Below are positions 25,153-36,374 of a stretch of DNA of 64,000 bases, one piece after another; position 1 is the first letter of the stretch, and each line of letters opens with the position of its first letter. Position numbers and translations under genes: made by a program. The notes below the pieces were generated by a model. The model did not search any database. It saw only the letters and a program-made list of their open reading frames with translations, and was not told the origin of the DNA. Origin of the DNA: Neopestalotiopsis rosae (Eukaryota; Ascomycota; Sordariomycetes; Amphisphaeriales; Sporocadaceae); assembly GCA_023078685.1 (NCBI GenBank), contig JALGAS010000008.1:372001-436000 (forward strand), written 5' to 3'.

Positions 25153-25178
25153 TTTATTATTATTATTATTATTATTAC
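25153..25178. repeat. ATT/TTA microsatellite
   Basis: About eight uninterrupted trinucleotide units. Confidence 0.9.
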
Positions 25179-28100
25179 CGCCAGCCCAATCTAGGTACGG
25201 TCCAGACGGGTGCCAGGCCCAAAGAGCTGGAGGAATAGGTGACGGGGGGGTGGGCAGCAGGGCCGGGGCTCTGGGCTTTTGGAGACCGCGGGGTGCGCGA
25301 CGCATATCTAGGTATTTGATGTGTTACGGATGATAGATAGTATCAAGTGTAGGCAAGGTACCAACATCACCATTTTATAATCTCTCTTTGCTTACATGAT
25401 TCCGTATCATGTAAGTCGTACAAAGTACTCCATGGTAGATATCAATAGTCAAGGGCTTCACCATCCAGCCGAATGATCACCACCTATCTAAACATGTGGT
25501 TTGCCTGACCGCCATATCACCTTGCAATCGCCAATAGGGAAATGATGAGAACTTGGTTGGGCACAGCAAAGTCTTTCTTTATTGCTTTCATTCTCAGAGT
25601 ACACCAGAACCCCGGACAGACATATTCCAAAACCACCCAGTAGCGGCGTCTCAATGGATCTGTCACGCGGGTAATTTTGGAATTTGCATCACGGAATGTG
25701 ATACGAGCAATAATATGCTAAAATGCTTTTTTTTTTTTGTGTTTGTTGCAGAAACTGCCGAGTCTCAGGGTCGGTTGCATTTGGACCCCTGGGGAGCGGG
25801 AGGCGGGCAGCGGGGGATGTGCATTGGCCACGAGACCGTCAGGAATCCCATTCCTGCAAGGCACACACACAGAGGGAACAGAGAAGACCTAGGTTAGATG
25901 TCTAAGCTTGCATTCAACTAACTGTACAGAGTACGATCGTCACAATTTAGCTACTTTTCGTGTCTGTTCTGGAGAGACAATGAAAATGTGATCTCTCCAA
26001 ACATAAATACTTAGCCAGCAGGTTCGATTTGAGTAACCTCGGCGGTGGCTCACATGCTTAAAAAATGATAACCTTGCAGCAAAAATAATGGATAGCGCAG
26101 ACCATGAGACTTCCTCAACGGCAATTAAAAGTCTTTACCTTTTAATCCTGTTTATGCATTATGAGAGAATTAGATTAGCAAGGTATGTCGTATACGTACA
26201 CTACGGCAGCGTGTCCTATTGCCCCGAGTTTATACATGGCTCCTCCCACAGCGGTGCAGTACAAGTCGAGTGAGCTTCAAGGATTGGTCTCATGGCACTC
26301 AAATGCCAAATATGTCTGAATGTCTTGCACATAGAGGAAGTCGGTGTTTTGACAAGATCTACGGTCCCACGTTAAGCTCAGTATCAGGCAGCCCCAGCTT
26401 TCTTCGTTGGGCGCCGCAAGAGGATTTCCATCACCAGTGTGACTTATAGACGATTGACATTATAGAATTGTTTATCTTCTACAACAGTCCCATCAATTCA
26501 TTTCTGATATGACCGAGTCAGAACAAGGCTCTCGTAGTCATGAGCGCCAACCAAGAAAGCTGATCAACTCTCTTCTGTCTCCGTGGCAGCAAGGCCCCGA
26601 GAGCATACAGATGTCATTTAGACTCCGCGCTGCTGCTGGACTTGGTCGGTCTTGACTGAGGCTGACCAATGAGGCTTTTAATCTTTGCTCTGGACAAGCG
26701 CCTCAGCTTGAGTCAATAAGCCAGTTTATTCGCCGTAGACTTATTTACCCCCATGGTGCAGTTCAAAGATGATGGCTGCCCATGTGTAGAGTTTGCTTCA
26801 CGTTGCCCTCATGCAGTCTCCTTGCTAACTTGTAGTTGAATACGATGGAGCAAAGATTCTTTTGTATCCTGTAGCGAGTCCAGAGTTCTTTCTTGCGCAG
26901 ATGGTGTTTTCATAGAGGAGCAAAACCGTGTAGACTATAGAGATCGATGTCATTGGCCAAGGTATTGTTTGTTTATATGAAGAATACTCGTCTGTTATTG
27001 GTCACCATGTTCGGGTAGGCGTCGCGCAGCACATTGATCTTCCTTGCACCCGTATGATTGCATGTTTACTGTGTATGAGCCGGGTCTCAATGGATGTCCT
27101 TTGTTTTTGGCAGGCAATGCATGCAAACCGACACATCCTCCAGATGCTAGCCAGAGTATTCAGAGAAGTAAATGCATGGCAGCAGTGAACATATAATTAT
27201 GGAAAATGTCGGGTATTTCCTTGTTGGCTGGGATGGATGACTCCCCAGCCCTTGCTCCACTGGAGCCCAACCCTGAGCTGAGGCTCAGCCGTCGGTTCTG
27301 AGTGCAAGTGTACTTCGTAGGTGGGTAGGTATTCTGTCTAGCGGCCTGTCAGTGCTGCCCGTTGCCCGACGCGACAACCCCCCGAACCCCCTTGTGGTGG
27401 CTACCCAGTGCCCCCATCCCACCCACCCAACTGGACGAGATTGGCTAGCTGATGGGGTCAATGTTTTTCTTGTGCCCTCTCTAGTGCCTCCGTTGGTCTC
27501 GTTGCCCACTTGACGCCCCTCGCCCAGTCAATCGGTCCCTTGTCTAAGGGTAAGTAGTACGGGGAATTGGAACCAAACAAATCGACATCATCACCGACGT
27601 CCAGAGGATATCTCTTTCTCCCGACCTGTCTAAAAAATTAAAAACTTGTACCCTTCAAAAAGGTTCAAGATAGATACAATCAATCTTGAGATCCTACCTC
27701 TTCTTCCCCTCTCTGAGATTTACATCAATACTATACCTCTTTCGGGAACCCCCCTCTATTTTTATTCTCCGTCACTCTGGACGAACGAAGTCCATGTTTT
27801 GGACAGACATATCTCCTAGAACAGCTATTATACCCAACAACTCGCTCCTTAGTTGCAAGGCCAGCACACTTGCATCGCGTCCGCAGAGACATCTACAGAA
27901 TGTATGTCAACCCTCATCCTGCTCTGAACACCCTTGTAGTAGATTGCACAAGCACACAAACAACCCGTTCTTTTCCGCTGCCGACGTGCGCCGAAATCTT
28001 GAAGCTGCTCGCGCTGCTGGCATGACACTCCAAAGACTCAACGCCGAGAGAGAAGATTTGACGAGTCGTACGAGGTCTGGTTGCAAGTTGCCAGGCAGAA

Positions 28101-28868
28101 GCCAGAATGGAAGGGACTGTTACTCTCAGTGGGAAAATGAAACAATGAAAGAAAGATAGAGAGTGAGCGCGAGAGCGAGGATGCAGGCGGGCAAAAAAGG
28201 AGGGAAACAGCTCAGTCGCAGCTTCTTCTTGTTCGCGTCTCAGCCCGAGATTATTTCTTCTGGAGAAACCGCGATGAAGCCACGCTGCGCGACTCCCCGT
28301 CGGCCCCAGACCTGCTCCTTGTCGTCCACCCATTGCATTGCAGCCGATGAAGCTTTCTCTGTCTGCCTCGCAAATCCACCAGCCAGGCGGGTCGCGCGAG
28401 CTTTGCTTGGAAGGCTGTCAGTCGCATTGCCCGCGCAAACGCGTTAGCAGTCTGTCATGAGCAAAGCTATCGTTACTTCCTGCCTGTGCCTGATCCTGCG
28501 CTCGCTTGCTCGCCCATCCCACTTCCCCCTCCATTGCGTGTTTGCCATCTCGTTCCATTTCTTCACTGGTACTGTTTTCGCAACATGCCACAATGCCCTT
28601 CGACCGTTTGCGACGACTAATCTGTAAAGTAGCCGATAACCTCCCACCTTCCGCCTCGAGCCCGAGAAAAACCAGGGACAAGGACCCGTCGTTCTCGTTC
28701 AAGGCTCTCAGGTTCCGAACCCGACAAAAGACACAAGAGCCTACAACCCCCACCCCAGCTCCTCCCGTAGACTCTTCCCTCAGTACCAGGTCTACCGGCT
28801 ATCAACCAAAGTCGACTGGGCCTTTCATTGAGACGCCGACAGTAGATTTCCATCGCCCGACCGCCAAG

Positions 28869-31630
28869 ATGGCTGACGGAGAGCCCGACTACAGCTCTCT
28901 GCCGCTAACAGACAGATGGGTTCACAAGGTGTGGAAAGTCCGCAAGGCAGCATACGAAGAGGCTGCAAAGCAGTTCGAAGCCACTCCCGACGAGTACGAT
29001 CCCGCTTTTCGCCCGTTCAACCAAGACCCTAGTCTGTGGAAAGGCGCAGTTATCGACTCCAACGTTGCTGCACAATCCGACGGCATTGCCGCATTCTGCG
29101 CCTTTCTCAAGTTTGGCGGCAAGGAAAACTGTGTGCGCTCGCGCAATCAGGTTGTCACCCCCATCTGCGAGAAAGCTCTGATCTCTACGAGACCGGCCAC
29201 AAAGGCTTCGGCGATCGAGGCACTGTTGTTGCTTGTCGAGCTGGATGTTCCAGGTCCTGTAATTGAAGATATATTGCCCGCGCTTTCAGCCAAGCTACCC
29301 AAAGTTGTCGCTGCTGCGCTAGCTGCTCTCACCAGTATCTTTCACAACTATGGCTGCAAAACTGCCGACCCGAAACCCGTCCTCAAAATCCTTCCAAAAG
29401 TATTTGGTCATGCCGATAAAAATGTCAGAGCAGAGGCAACCAACCTTGCCGTCGAATTCTACCGATGGCTCAGGGACGCCATGAAGCCCATGTTCTGGGG
29501 TGATCTCAAGCCAACACAACAATCAGATTTGGAGGCACAATTCGAAAAAGTCAAGGCAGAGGGTGTACCCAAACAAGAGAGATTACTGCGATCACAGCAA
29601 GAAGCCGCCGCTCGTGCTCCAGCGGCTGGCGCCGGCGGCGAGGAAGAGTACGACGAGGGCGACGCTGCAGAAGACCCCGGCGAAGTCGATGCCTTTGACC
29701 TGGCCGAGCCGCAAGAAGTCCTATCCAAGGTTCCCTCCAGCTTCCACGAGAATCTCGCCTCTTCCAAATGGAAAGAGCGTAAGGAGGCACTCGAAGCCCT
29801 CTACGCGCTTCTGAACGTGCCGCGAATCAAAGATGGCGATTTTGGAGAAATCAACCGTGGTCTTGCCAAGTGTATGAAAGATGCCAATATTGCCGTCGTG
29901 ACGCAGGCTGCCCAATGTATCGAGGTCCTGGCCCAGGGTCTACGAAAGAGCTATGGAAAATACAGATCTGTCGTCATGGCACCCATCATGGAGCGCTTGA
30001 AGGAAAAGAAGGCCTCGGTAGCCGACGCTCTCGGTGCAGCACTGGACCAGGTCTTTCTGGCCACAGACCTAGGCGAATGCATGGAAGATATCACCACCTT
30101 CCTTGTGCACAAGAACCCTCAGGTCAAGGAGGGCACTATGAAGTTTCTGGTCCGCTGTCTGAGGACGACTCGTGACGTGCCTAGCAAGCAAGAACTTGCA
30201 ACTCTGGTGGAGTTTGCCAAGAAACTCTTGGCAGAATCAAGTGAAGGGTTGCGCTCTGGCGGTGCCGAAGTCTTGGGAACCATCATGAAGATCATTGGTG
30301 AGCGTGCCATGAACCCGCATCTCGAAGGCCTCGACGATATACGCAAAAACAAGATCAAGGAATACTTTGAGACAGCCGAGGTCAAGGCCAAGGACAAGCC
30401 AAAGCCACCACCGGCGCCTGCAGCCCGCGCTCCACCTGGTGGACCGAAGAAGGTTGTAGGTGGTGCCAGGAAGGCCCCAGCTGGTCTCAAGAAGGCGGCC
30501 CCTGCCGCGGCCGCGGCTCCTGCAGACGCGGCACCACTGGCACCCCAGCCATCCTCGAGGCCCGCTCCCGCTGCAAATAAGATGGCCGCACCCAAGACCG
30601 GACTGGGTGGCCTCAAAGCTCCGCGTGGTCGTCTCGCTGGACCCAGTGGACTCGCCTCTCCCCGAAGAGCCCCGGCAGCAGCGCCGCCACCGCCGATAGA
30701 AGACGAAGAGCCGGTGCAAGCCTCGCCTCCGCCGCGGCCAAGAATTGGTCTTGGGAGAGGTGGTCTTGCTGGACGTTCTTTGGCAAAGCCGGCTGCGCCG
30801 GTTGCCGCACCAATCATGCCTGCCTCGCCACCTCCATCCAGCGGCTTCAGCGCCATGGAACGCGCCGAGCTCGAGGAGCTTCGCAACGCCAATGAGCGAC
30901 TCTTGAGGCAGGCCGACGAGATGCGCCAGGAAAGGGGCAAGCTGGCGTCTGAGATACAGGAACTCAAGAACCAGAATGCACAGCTTATCGAGGACCACAC
31001 AAGAGACGTTCTCAGCATCAAGGCCAAGGAGACACAGCTTGTCAGAGCACGCAGCGATGCTGAGGCGGCAGAACAGACCAATGAGCGGTTGCGACGCGAG
31101 CTCGAGCGCCTCAAGAGGGCACTTAGTAAGGCCGAAGCTGCGAGCGCAAACTCTGGAGTGGTCAGTCCTGGTCTTGGCAGCCCGACGCACGATGATATGG
31201 GCATATATCGTGATGGCGGCGGTTTCCCAGGTGGTAGAGCGACTAGATCGAGCTTCACCAGCACGTTTTCCGAGGAGAAGGAAAACGGCGATCCACCGCC
31301 GAGCTATCCTAGAAATAAGATGATGAGTCCAGAGTTGAGATACGGTAGTGGATCGAGCGGCCGCGGCAGTCCGGCTCGCGGTTACCGAAGCACACCCATG
31401 GATGATAATGCCGGTCCCGGCGCAACGCCCTCGATAACAAGCTCGACAGCAACTGGTGGTGTTAACAGCAGCAGCAATGGAGTTGAGAGTTGGAAACGCG
31501 CTGCCGAGGTGACCAGTCAACTCAAGGCCCGCATAGAACAGATGAAGGTAAGGCCGGCAAACAATGCAAGACTCGCGGGAGTCCCAGCTAACACGAAACA
31601 TAGGCGAAGCAAGGGTTCAATCGGCCTTGA
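28869..31630 (+). CDS. TOG-domain microtubule polymerase, Stu2/Alp14/XMAP215 family
   Basis: Exon 1 is 28869-31547; a 56-bp intron has donor GTAAGG, branch CAGCTAAC and acceptor ACATAG, and exon 2 (31604-31630) adds AKQGFNRP. Total 901 residues. TOG1 covers residues about 1-240 (LTDRWVHKVWKVRKAAYEEA), TOG2 about 285-505 (SSFHENLASSKWKERKEALE), followed by a basic Pro/Ala/Gly-rich linker to about 655, a coiled coil at about 660-755, and the C-terminal QLKARIEQMK segment. Two TOGs plus a coiled coil is the yeast-type dimeric architecture. These proteins add tubulin at plus ends and kinetochores in mitosis. I start at MADGEPDYSSL, as orthologues do, although the frame stays open for 121 codons upstream. 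Without splicing the tail would be an unconserved 42-residue extension, which supports the intron. Confidence 0.93.
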
Positions 31631-31881
31631 GCATCATGGATACGCCCATCTTGAATCTCGGCTCGCATGTTGAGCCGCAGAGAACACACAATGAAGAGAT
31701 ACGACAGTCTCTGTCCCGGATGCGTACAGAAGAGGCGGTGGCCTTTGATCGTCACAAAATTCTGTGATACGATGGAATGTGGAAACACCCGCAGAGCGTT
31801 TCTGGCTTGATACATGCATGCATTTTCATGGCGTCAATCGGAAACCATACCCCCTTGTCATTGAGCCTCGTTTTGTAGAGG

Positions 31882-31922
<41 letters not shown>

Positions 31923-32346
31923 ATAGATGGTTTATAATGATAAAAAGCTGTTTAAGTGGTCTGATGAGACGGGCCTGATATGGAAAAGTTTCTCCAAGTA
32001 GATGGTGACGATGTGTGTTTTATTGGCAAGTGATACTCTACTATGTCCCATCTTGTGATGGTACACGTTTGCCCGTCGGATCATTGGCCGGTTGGTGGGG
32101 CGTTTGCATGGCAGATAGCCGATCACTATCTGCATTGATATATATCTGCACTGGCACCTTAACATACCTAAGTACCTAGCTAATCTTCTTTAGCCTCCTC
32201 AAAAGTATATCCTATATACCTTACTACCTACCCAGTGCTGATGCTAATAATACACCCGTCCTCATAAGCTCAAAGTATTTCTTCTTTGATCAATACACAG
32301 TCCTTCTCATTCGTTCTAACGACGTAGGTACCTATCCGAAATATCA
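31631..32346. other. intergenic with TTG microsatellite
   Basis: Probable 3' UTR of the TOG gene followed by the amidohydrolase promoter, which has ACCTAAGTACCTAGC at 32,166 and TAGGTACCTA near 32,325. No gene is seen. Confidence 0.5.
31881..31922. repeat. GTT microsatellite, 14 units
   Basis: An uninterrupted run of 14 GTT units, about 250 bp after the TOG-gene stop. Confidence 0.95.
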
Positions 32347-33783
32347 ATGACGCTGCTACGAGTTGCCTTGGCTGATGCTGGACAATTGCGAGGTGAATCG
32401 CGGTCCGGAGAATGTGAGACGACGGCCGATGATGCTGCAAAGTTGATCAAGCCTTGGAAGCTCCCGCCTCGCAAGTCTTACATCTTTGCCAATGCCTTCG
32501 TCGTTGACCCGGTGGAGGGGCGGATCCATGCCGATGCCTGGGTCAAGATCTCGGGGGGCCTGATTGAGCATGTCCGATATGCAGACAAGCCGCCGGCGCC
32601 CATTGATGAAGATGAGGACAGCATCCTGATTGACTGTACGGGACTATACCTGTGCCCTGGCCTCATTGATGCCCACGTCCACTTGGCAGCCGTGCCGGGC
32701 TCGCCATCACTCGACGGAAGCTTGGGCGACGATGCTGCCGTGAGTCACTTTCGTCAGCCCTTTGTGGCATTCCAGAGCCTGAGACGGGGCTTCACCACCC
32801 TTCGTGACTGCGGAGGTGCTACTCTGGCTCTCAAGGAGGCCATCGCCGACGATGTGTTTCCTGGGCCCCGGCTGTTCATTGCCAACCGTGCCTTGAGCCA
32901 GACGGGCGGGCACGGAGACAGGAGGGGACCACACGATCACTCCGAGTCAATGTGCTGCGGTGGGCAGCAGGCGGACGGAGGACTCAGCATCGTTGTTGAC
33001 GGCGTGGACGAGTGCATCCGGGCCGCACGCGAACAGCTGAGGACCGGTGCCGACTTTATCAAGATCATGGTGGGCGGAGGCGTTGCATCCCCGAGCGACA
33101 AGCTTAGCAATACGCAGTTCACGTCGGCCGAGATTGCAGCCATTGTCGAGGTGGCCGAGTCGTACGGCACCTTTGTCACTGCTCACGCCTACACGCCGCG
33201 GGCGATTCGTCATGCCGTTGCTAACGGCGTCAAAGGTATCGAGCATGGCAACTTGATCGACGAGGAAACTGCTCGGCTCATGGCGGAGCGAGGAGCTTGG
33301 CTGACACCAACGCTGGTCACGTACGAGGCCATGGCCAAGACGGACAAGTACAAGGGCTTTTTGCCGCCCGAGAACGCGGCCAAGAACAAGGAGGTATTGG
33401 AAAGGGGCCTGCGGAGCCTCGAGATTGCGCGAGCTGCCGATGTTAAAATGTGCTACGGCAGCGACCTCTTGGGCCCATTGACAGCAGAGCAGAGTGGCGA
33501 GTTCGCCATTCGCCAGAGGGCTTTAGGCAATGCCGACGTGCTCAGGGCTGCAACAGTCAATCCGGCTCAAATGCTTGGCCAGGAAAATTTCCTCGGCCAA
33601 GTCAAGGAAGGTTTCGCGGCGGATCTGCTGATATTGGACCATGATCCGCTACGGGACGTCAGTACTCTGAGTAGGCCTGAGCAGAATCTCTTATCTGTAA
33701 TCAAGGATGGTAGGGTATGGGACAGCCGTTGGCAGTCACTGCCCGTGGACACGAGGGAGGCTTCTCCGGCTTGGATTCGCTGA
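32347..33783 (+). CDS. amidohydrolase-superfamily metal-dependent hydrolase (prolidase/imidazolonepropionase-like)
   Basis: A single exon of 478 residues. An N-terminal small beta domain precedes CPGLIDAHVHL (metal ligands His110 and His112), then FIKIMVGGG with the likely carbamylated Lys239, TAHAY (His280), GIEHGN (His300) and CYGSD (Asp372), the standard ligand set of a binuclear-zinc TIM-barrel amidohydrolase. The C-terminal EGFAADLLILDHDPLRDV returns to the beta domain. Fungal relatives include Xaa-Pro-type carboxypeptidases and ochratoxin-amide hydrolases, so it probably cleaves an amide bond in a peptide-like small molecule; the substrate is inference. There is no signal peptide. A Cys/Gly-rich insert (SMCCGGQQADGG, residues 201-212) is typical of this subgroup. 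Confidence 0.92.
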   Translation: MTLLRVALADAGQLRGESRSGECETTADDAAKLIKPWKLPPRKSYIFANAFVVDPVEGRIHADAWVKISGGLIEHVRYADKPPAPIDEDEDSILIDCTGLYLCPGLIDAHVHLAAVPGSPSLDGSLGDDAAVSHFRQPFVAFQSLRRGFTTLRDCGGATLALKEAIADDVFPGPRLFIANRALSQTGGHGDRRGPHDHSESMCCGGQQADGGLSIVVDGVDECIRAAREQLRTGADFIKIMVGGGVASPSDKLSNTQFTSAEIAAIVEVAESYGTFVTAHAYTPRAIRHAVANGVKGIEHGNLIDEETARLMAERGAWLTPTLVTYEAMAKTDKYKGFLPPENAAKNKEVLERGLRSLEIARAADVKMCYGSDLLGPLTAEQSGEFAIRQRALGNADVLRAATVNPAQMLGQENFLGQVKEGFAADLLILDHDPLRDVSTLSRPEQNLLSVIKDGRVWDSRWQSLPVDTREASPAWIR

Positions 33784-34274
33784 GCAAACCGCCGCCCGTG
33801 CTGTTATGATGGCTGTGCGTCTGTCTCTTAAAGAAAGTCTTGGACACGATATCACAAGCAAGTCAAACGAGACCGAGGGACCAAAGCCGATTGAGAATAT
33901 TGGTAACACGTCTTTGCTGTGTGGCTATGAGTGGAATGAATCTGTAAATGAGCAGGTCGCGGTATCCCTCCCACTGAAAGTGGTCAAGCTATTGCTAAAA
34001 ATACAGGAAGCATATTCAGTTAGTTTTCAGTGGTTGGATACTTCTGGTTGTTATCATCTAGACTATTCTAATTACTGACCCAGTAACTGATTGATTGATG
34101 CTCTGACATAACGTCACCTCAGCCATAGGAGGTTATGAGAGTCAGCAGTTTTTTCCCTTAGCACCAGGAACTTCCAGAGAGAGATATATTGCTCGTGAAC
34201 GACTACTCAACCAGCAACGCTGTTTATCCATCTGCTCTTGAAAAAAATGGGTGGGCAAGGAATACAATTCAGTT
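33784..34274. other. short intergenic interval between convergent genes
   Basis: Convergent 3' ends meet here. No gene or repeat is seen. Confidence 0.5.
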
Positions 34275-36374
34275 TCATCGTATTTGAAGATAATGAGCTA
34301 AAGCCCGATCTTGGTCGTTGGCATAAGCGTCCTTGTAGTGTCCGGCCCTGCCATTGACGGTGAGTGGATAGAGCCAAGCGCATGAGGCACTCCCATCCGC
34401 GGCAAAGAGGGCCAGGTTGGACCTCATGATGCCCTCTGCTCGAACCGTATAAGAAGTATCATTGGTGGCGAGACCCCAGAAGTGCATGGCGAGCCCCGTC
34501 AATGTGCTCCAGTAGTGAGGAAAGACGTCTCCCCACATGCGGTCTTTGCCAAACCAGTATCCGTCCCAGTGGCGGATAGCAACGTCGTGCAGGTGATAGT
34601 CTGGCTGGAGACCTCCAAACTGGACAAGCAGGTCGAAATGCGGTTCAGCAACCGTGATCCACGTCTCGTTGCCAGTGTACAGGTACAGCTCTAGCGGAAG
34701 GATTGCTGCCGGCGCAACGAGAGACTGCTCATAGTTGACCTCCCCAGCCGGGTAGTCGGTGCCAACCTCTGCGATCCGTTGGCCGTGTGCAATGAAAAGC
34801 TCGAGAGCTCGATCATGGGCAGTGTCGTTGCCGGCAGACTTTAAAAAGCTCAGACCCTCAAAGACGGGCACCCCGATGGGATAAGTGTCGGTGGCCCCGT
34901 GAGCATACATGCTCTCCAGTGTGAGCATGAACCGCTGTAGTGGTGTTGGTGAGGCGAGATCCTCGGGCAGTGTCATGTTGGACTTGGCAATCTGCAAATG
35001 AAGTTGCGCGACCCATGGAAAGTTGTATACGCGGAGCTTGTCCACTCCGGGCCCGTTGTACACATACCCATCGTCTCGCTGCAGCTGAGTACATACGAAG
35101 CGGTAGTAGTCCATCAATGAGCCCTCCAGGTCAGGATTCGCCGTGGCCACCAACTGTCGTCCCATCAGAACTCCCATGCCCACTCGTTCTCGGCCAGAGT
35201 TGCGATCAGAGGCAGTGTCAAAAGTGACGCGTCCATCCATTTGATTGTCGTATACCACATAGGCCCCGTCCAGCGTAGTGTTTTGACTCGGTACCTGCTG
35301 ATTCGAAATAATAAAGCTTGTCCTGCTGTCTAGAAGTTTGTAAAGGTCCGGAACCACACTGACCACAATGGTCGAATTCCTAGCTGAGCTGCCAGGGCCG
35401 GTTGATACGGACAGGGACTTTTCTCCTACAGAACTCCAGGACAAGGTTACGGAATAGCCTGACCCGTCGGCCAGGGCAGTGACGGGGTGGCCCGCGACCG
35501 CCGTGGTATCATCCACGCCCCCCTTCATGGTTATGGTGGTGTTCTCGTTTGGAAAGACCGTCCAAGACGTGGCGTTGAAATAGACAAACTGGTCAGACAG
35601 ATCAATGGCCCTATTGAAGAAATTCTCCCATGTGTCGTGCCAAAACAGCGTCCAGCTTAGGGTCGTCGACTCTCCGGGGCCCAGTGTTGGCACGATTGGG
35701 TGTACTAGCATGACTCCCCGGGTATTGGACGAGGTGACCGTGTCCCGGGCCTCAATGCTATATCCCTTGAGGCTGCCAGCGGTAAGCACCAGTCCCAGGT
35801 GCGGCCCGCGTCCATTCATGCGTGTCGCCTTGATCCAAGACGAGGTGAGTCCACTGGCCCAGACGTGCGCGTGAGTTCGGTTGGCTTGGGCATCTAGCGA
35901 GTTGGTGTAATGATCATTGAATGGCGTGTAAATGGCCAGGGACTGACTAGAGCCTTGCAAACTCAAGCTCGAGTCCCCAATATTGGTAAAGGTATAGCTC
36001 TCGCCAAAGGACTGGCTCAAACTGTCCAGACTTCTCTCCACGGTCACATTGAGGGTGCCAACATTGTAGTAGACTGACGAGGTCTGAGTGCTCGCAGCAT
36101 TCGAGTTGACCGTGGCATGGGACCAGAAGCCACGATGAAGCGAGGCTGCACCTACGTCTGCGTATCCCAGGCCCCACCGGCTTGACAATGGCAACCAAGG
36201 CGCGTTTTCTGGAGAACTGACCCAGTTCAAAGAGTCATTGTCAGCAGGATTGCGAATGGAAACGATGGCCCCAGTGTCATCATCGAGTGTGATGTCAAAG
36301 AAATCATCTTTCAACTGAAGTGCCGCTACGGCCGAGATGAATAGAAAAACTCGGGGCAACATTATCCTAGACAA
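34275..36374 (-). CDS. secreted six-hairpin-glycosidase-like protein (DUF5695-type)
   Basis: A single exon of 699 residues. The N-terminus MSRIMLPRVFLFISAVAALQ is a signal peptide. The N-terminal half is a beta-sandwich-like region with the early signature DDDTGAIVSIRNPADNDSLNWV and WGLGYADVG. The C-terminal half, from about residue 420, is helical with Trp/Tyr-rich motifs (HLHDVAIRHWDGYWFGKDRMWGD, FPHYWSTLTGLAMHFWG) like alpha/alpha-toroid six-hairpin enzymes. Many N-x-S/T sites fit a secreted glycoprotein. I recall this layout as the DUF5695 family; catalytic activity and substrate, possibly a polysaccharide, are not established. The start at 36374 gives a good signal peptide; an alternative Met is at residue 5. 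Confidence 0.86.
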   Translation of the reverse strand: MSRIMLPRVFLFISAVAALQLKDDFFDITLDDDTGAIVSIRNPADNDSLNWVSSPENAPWLPLSSRWGLGYADVGAASLHRGFWSHATVNSNAASTQTSSVYYNVGTLNVTVERSLDSLSQSFGESYTFTNIGDSSLSLQGSSQSLAIYTPFNDHYTNSLDAQANRTHAHVWASGLTSSWIKATRMNGRGPHLGLVLTAGSLKGYSIEARDTVTSSNTRGVMLVHPIVPTLGPGESTTLSWTLFWHDTWENFFNRAIDLSDQFVYFNATSWTVFPNENTTITMKGGVDDTTAVAGHPVTALADGSGYSVTLSWSSVGEKSLSVSTGPGSSARNSTIVVSVVPDLYKLLDSRTSFIISNQQVPSQNTTLDGAYVVYDNQMDGRVTFDTASDRNSGRERVGMGVLMGRQLVATANPDLEGSLMDYYRFVCTQLQRDDGYVYNGPGVDKLRVYNFPWVAQLHLQIAKSNMTLPEDLASPTPLQRFMLTLESMYAHGATDTYPIGVPVFEGLSFLKSAGNDTAHDRALELFIAHGQRIAEVGTDYPAGEVNYEQSLVAPAAILPLELYLYTGNETWITVAEPHFDLLVQFGGLQPDYHLHDVAIRHWDGYWFGKDRMWGDVFPHYWSTLTGLAMHFWGLATNDTSYTVRAEGIMRSNLALFAADGSASCAWLYPLTVNGRAGHYKDAYANDQDRALAHYLQIR

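Larger units (their letters stand above)
24630..28868. other. 4.2-kb intergenic interval between divergent PAC1 and Stu2/Alp14 genes
   Basis: No convincing gene. It holds short tandem repeats (GTCG at 24,693; GGT at 25,030; ATT at 25,153), a T11 run at about 25,728 and ACCTAGGT at 25,888. Bases 27,640-28,860 are CT-rich and are probably the promoter and long 5' leader of the TOG gene. A 157-codon frame at 27,686-28,159 lies in this leader and is likely a uORF or chance. Confidence 0.55.

Noticed and set aside
27686..28159. 157-codon frame upstream of the TOG gene
   Set aside because: It lies in a CT-rich leader, has no domain and its composition is not coding-like; noted only as a possible uORF.
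30119..31601. Two long minus-strand frames (381 and 454 codons) opposite the TOG gene
   Set aside because: They are shadows of a GC-biased coding exon; composition is Ala/Arg/Ser-rich with no domain, and the plus-strand product is certain.
31548..31673. Unspliced C-terminus of the TOG protein
   Set aside because: A GTAAGG donor, CTAAC branch and ATAG acceptor are present, and splicing gives a conserved short tail.
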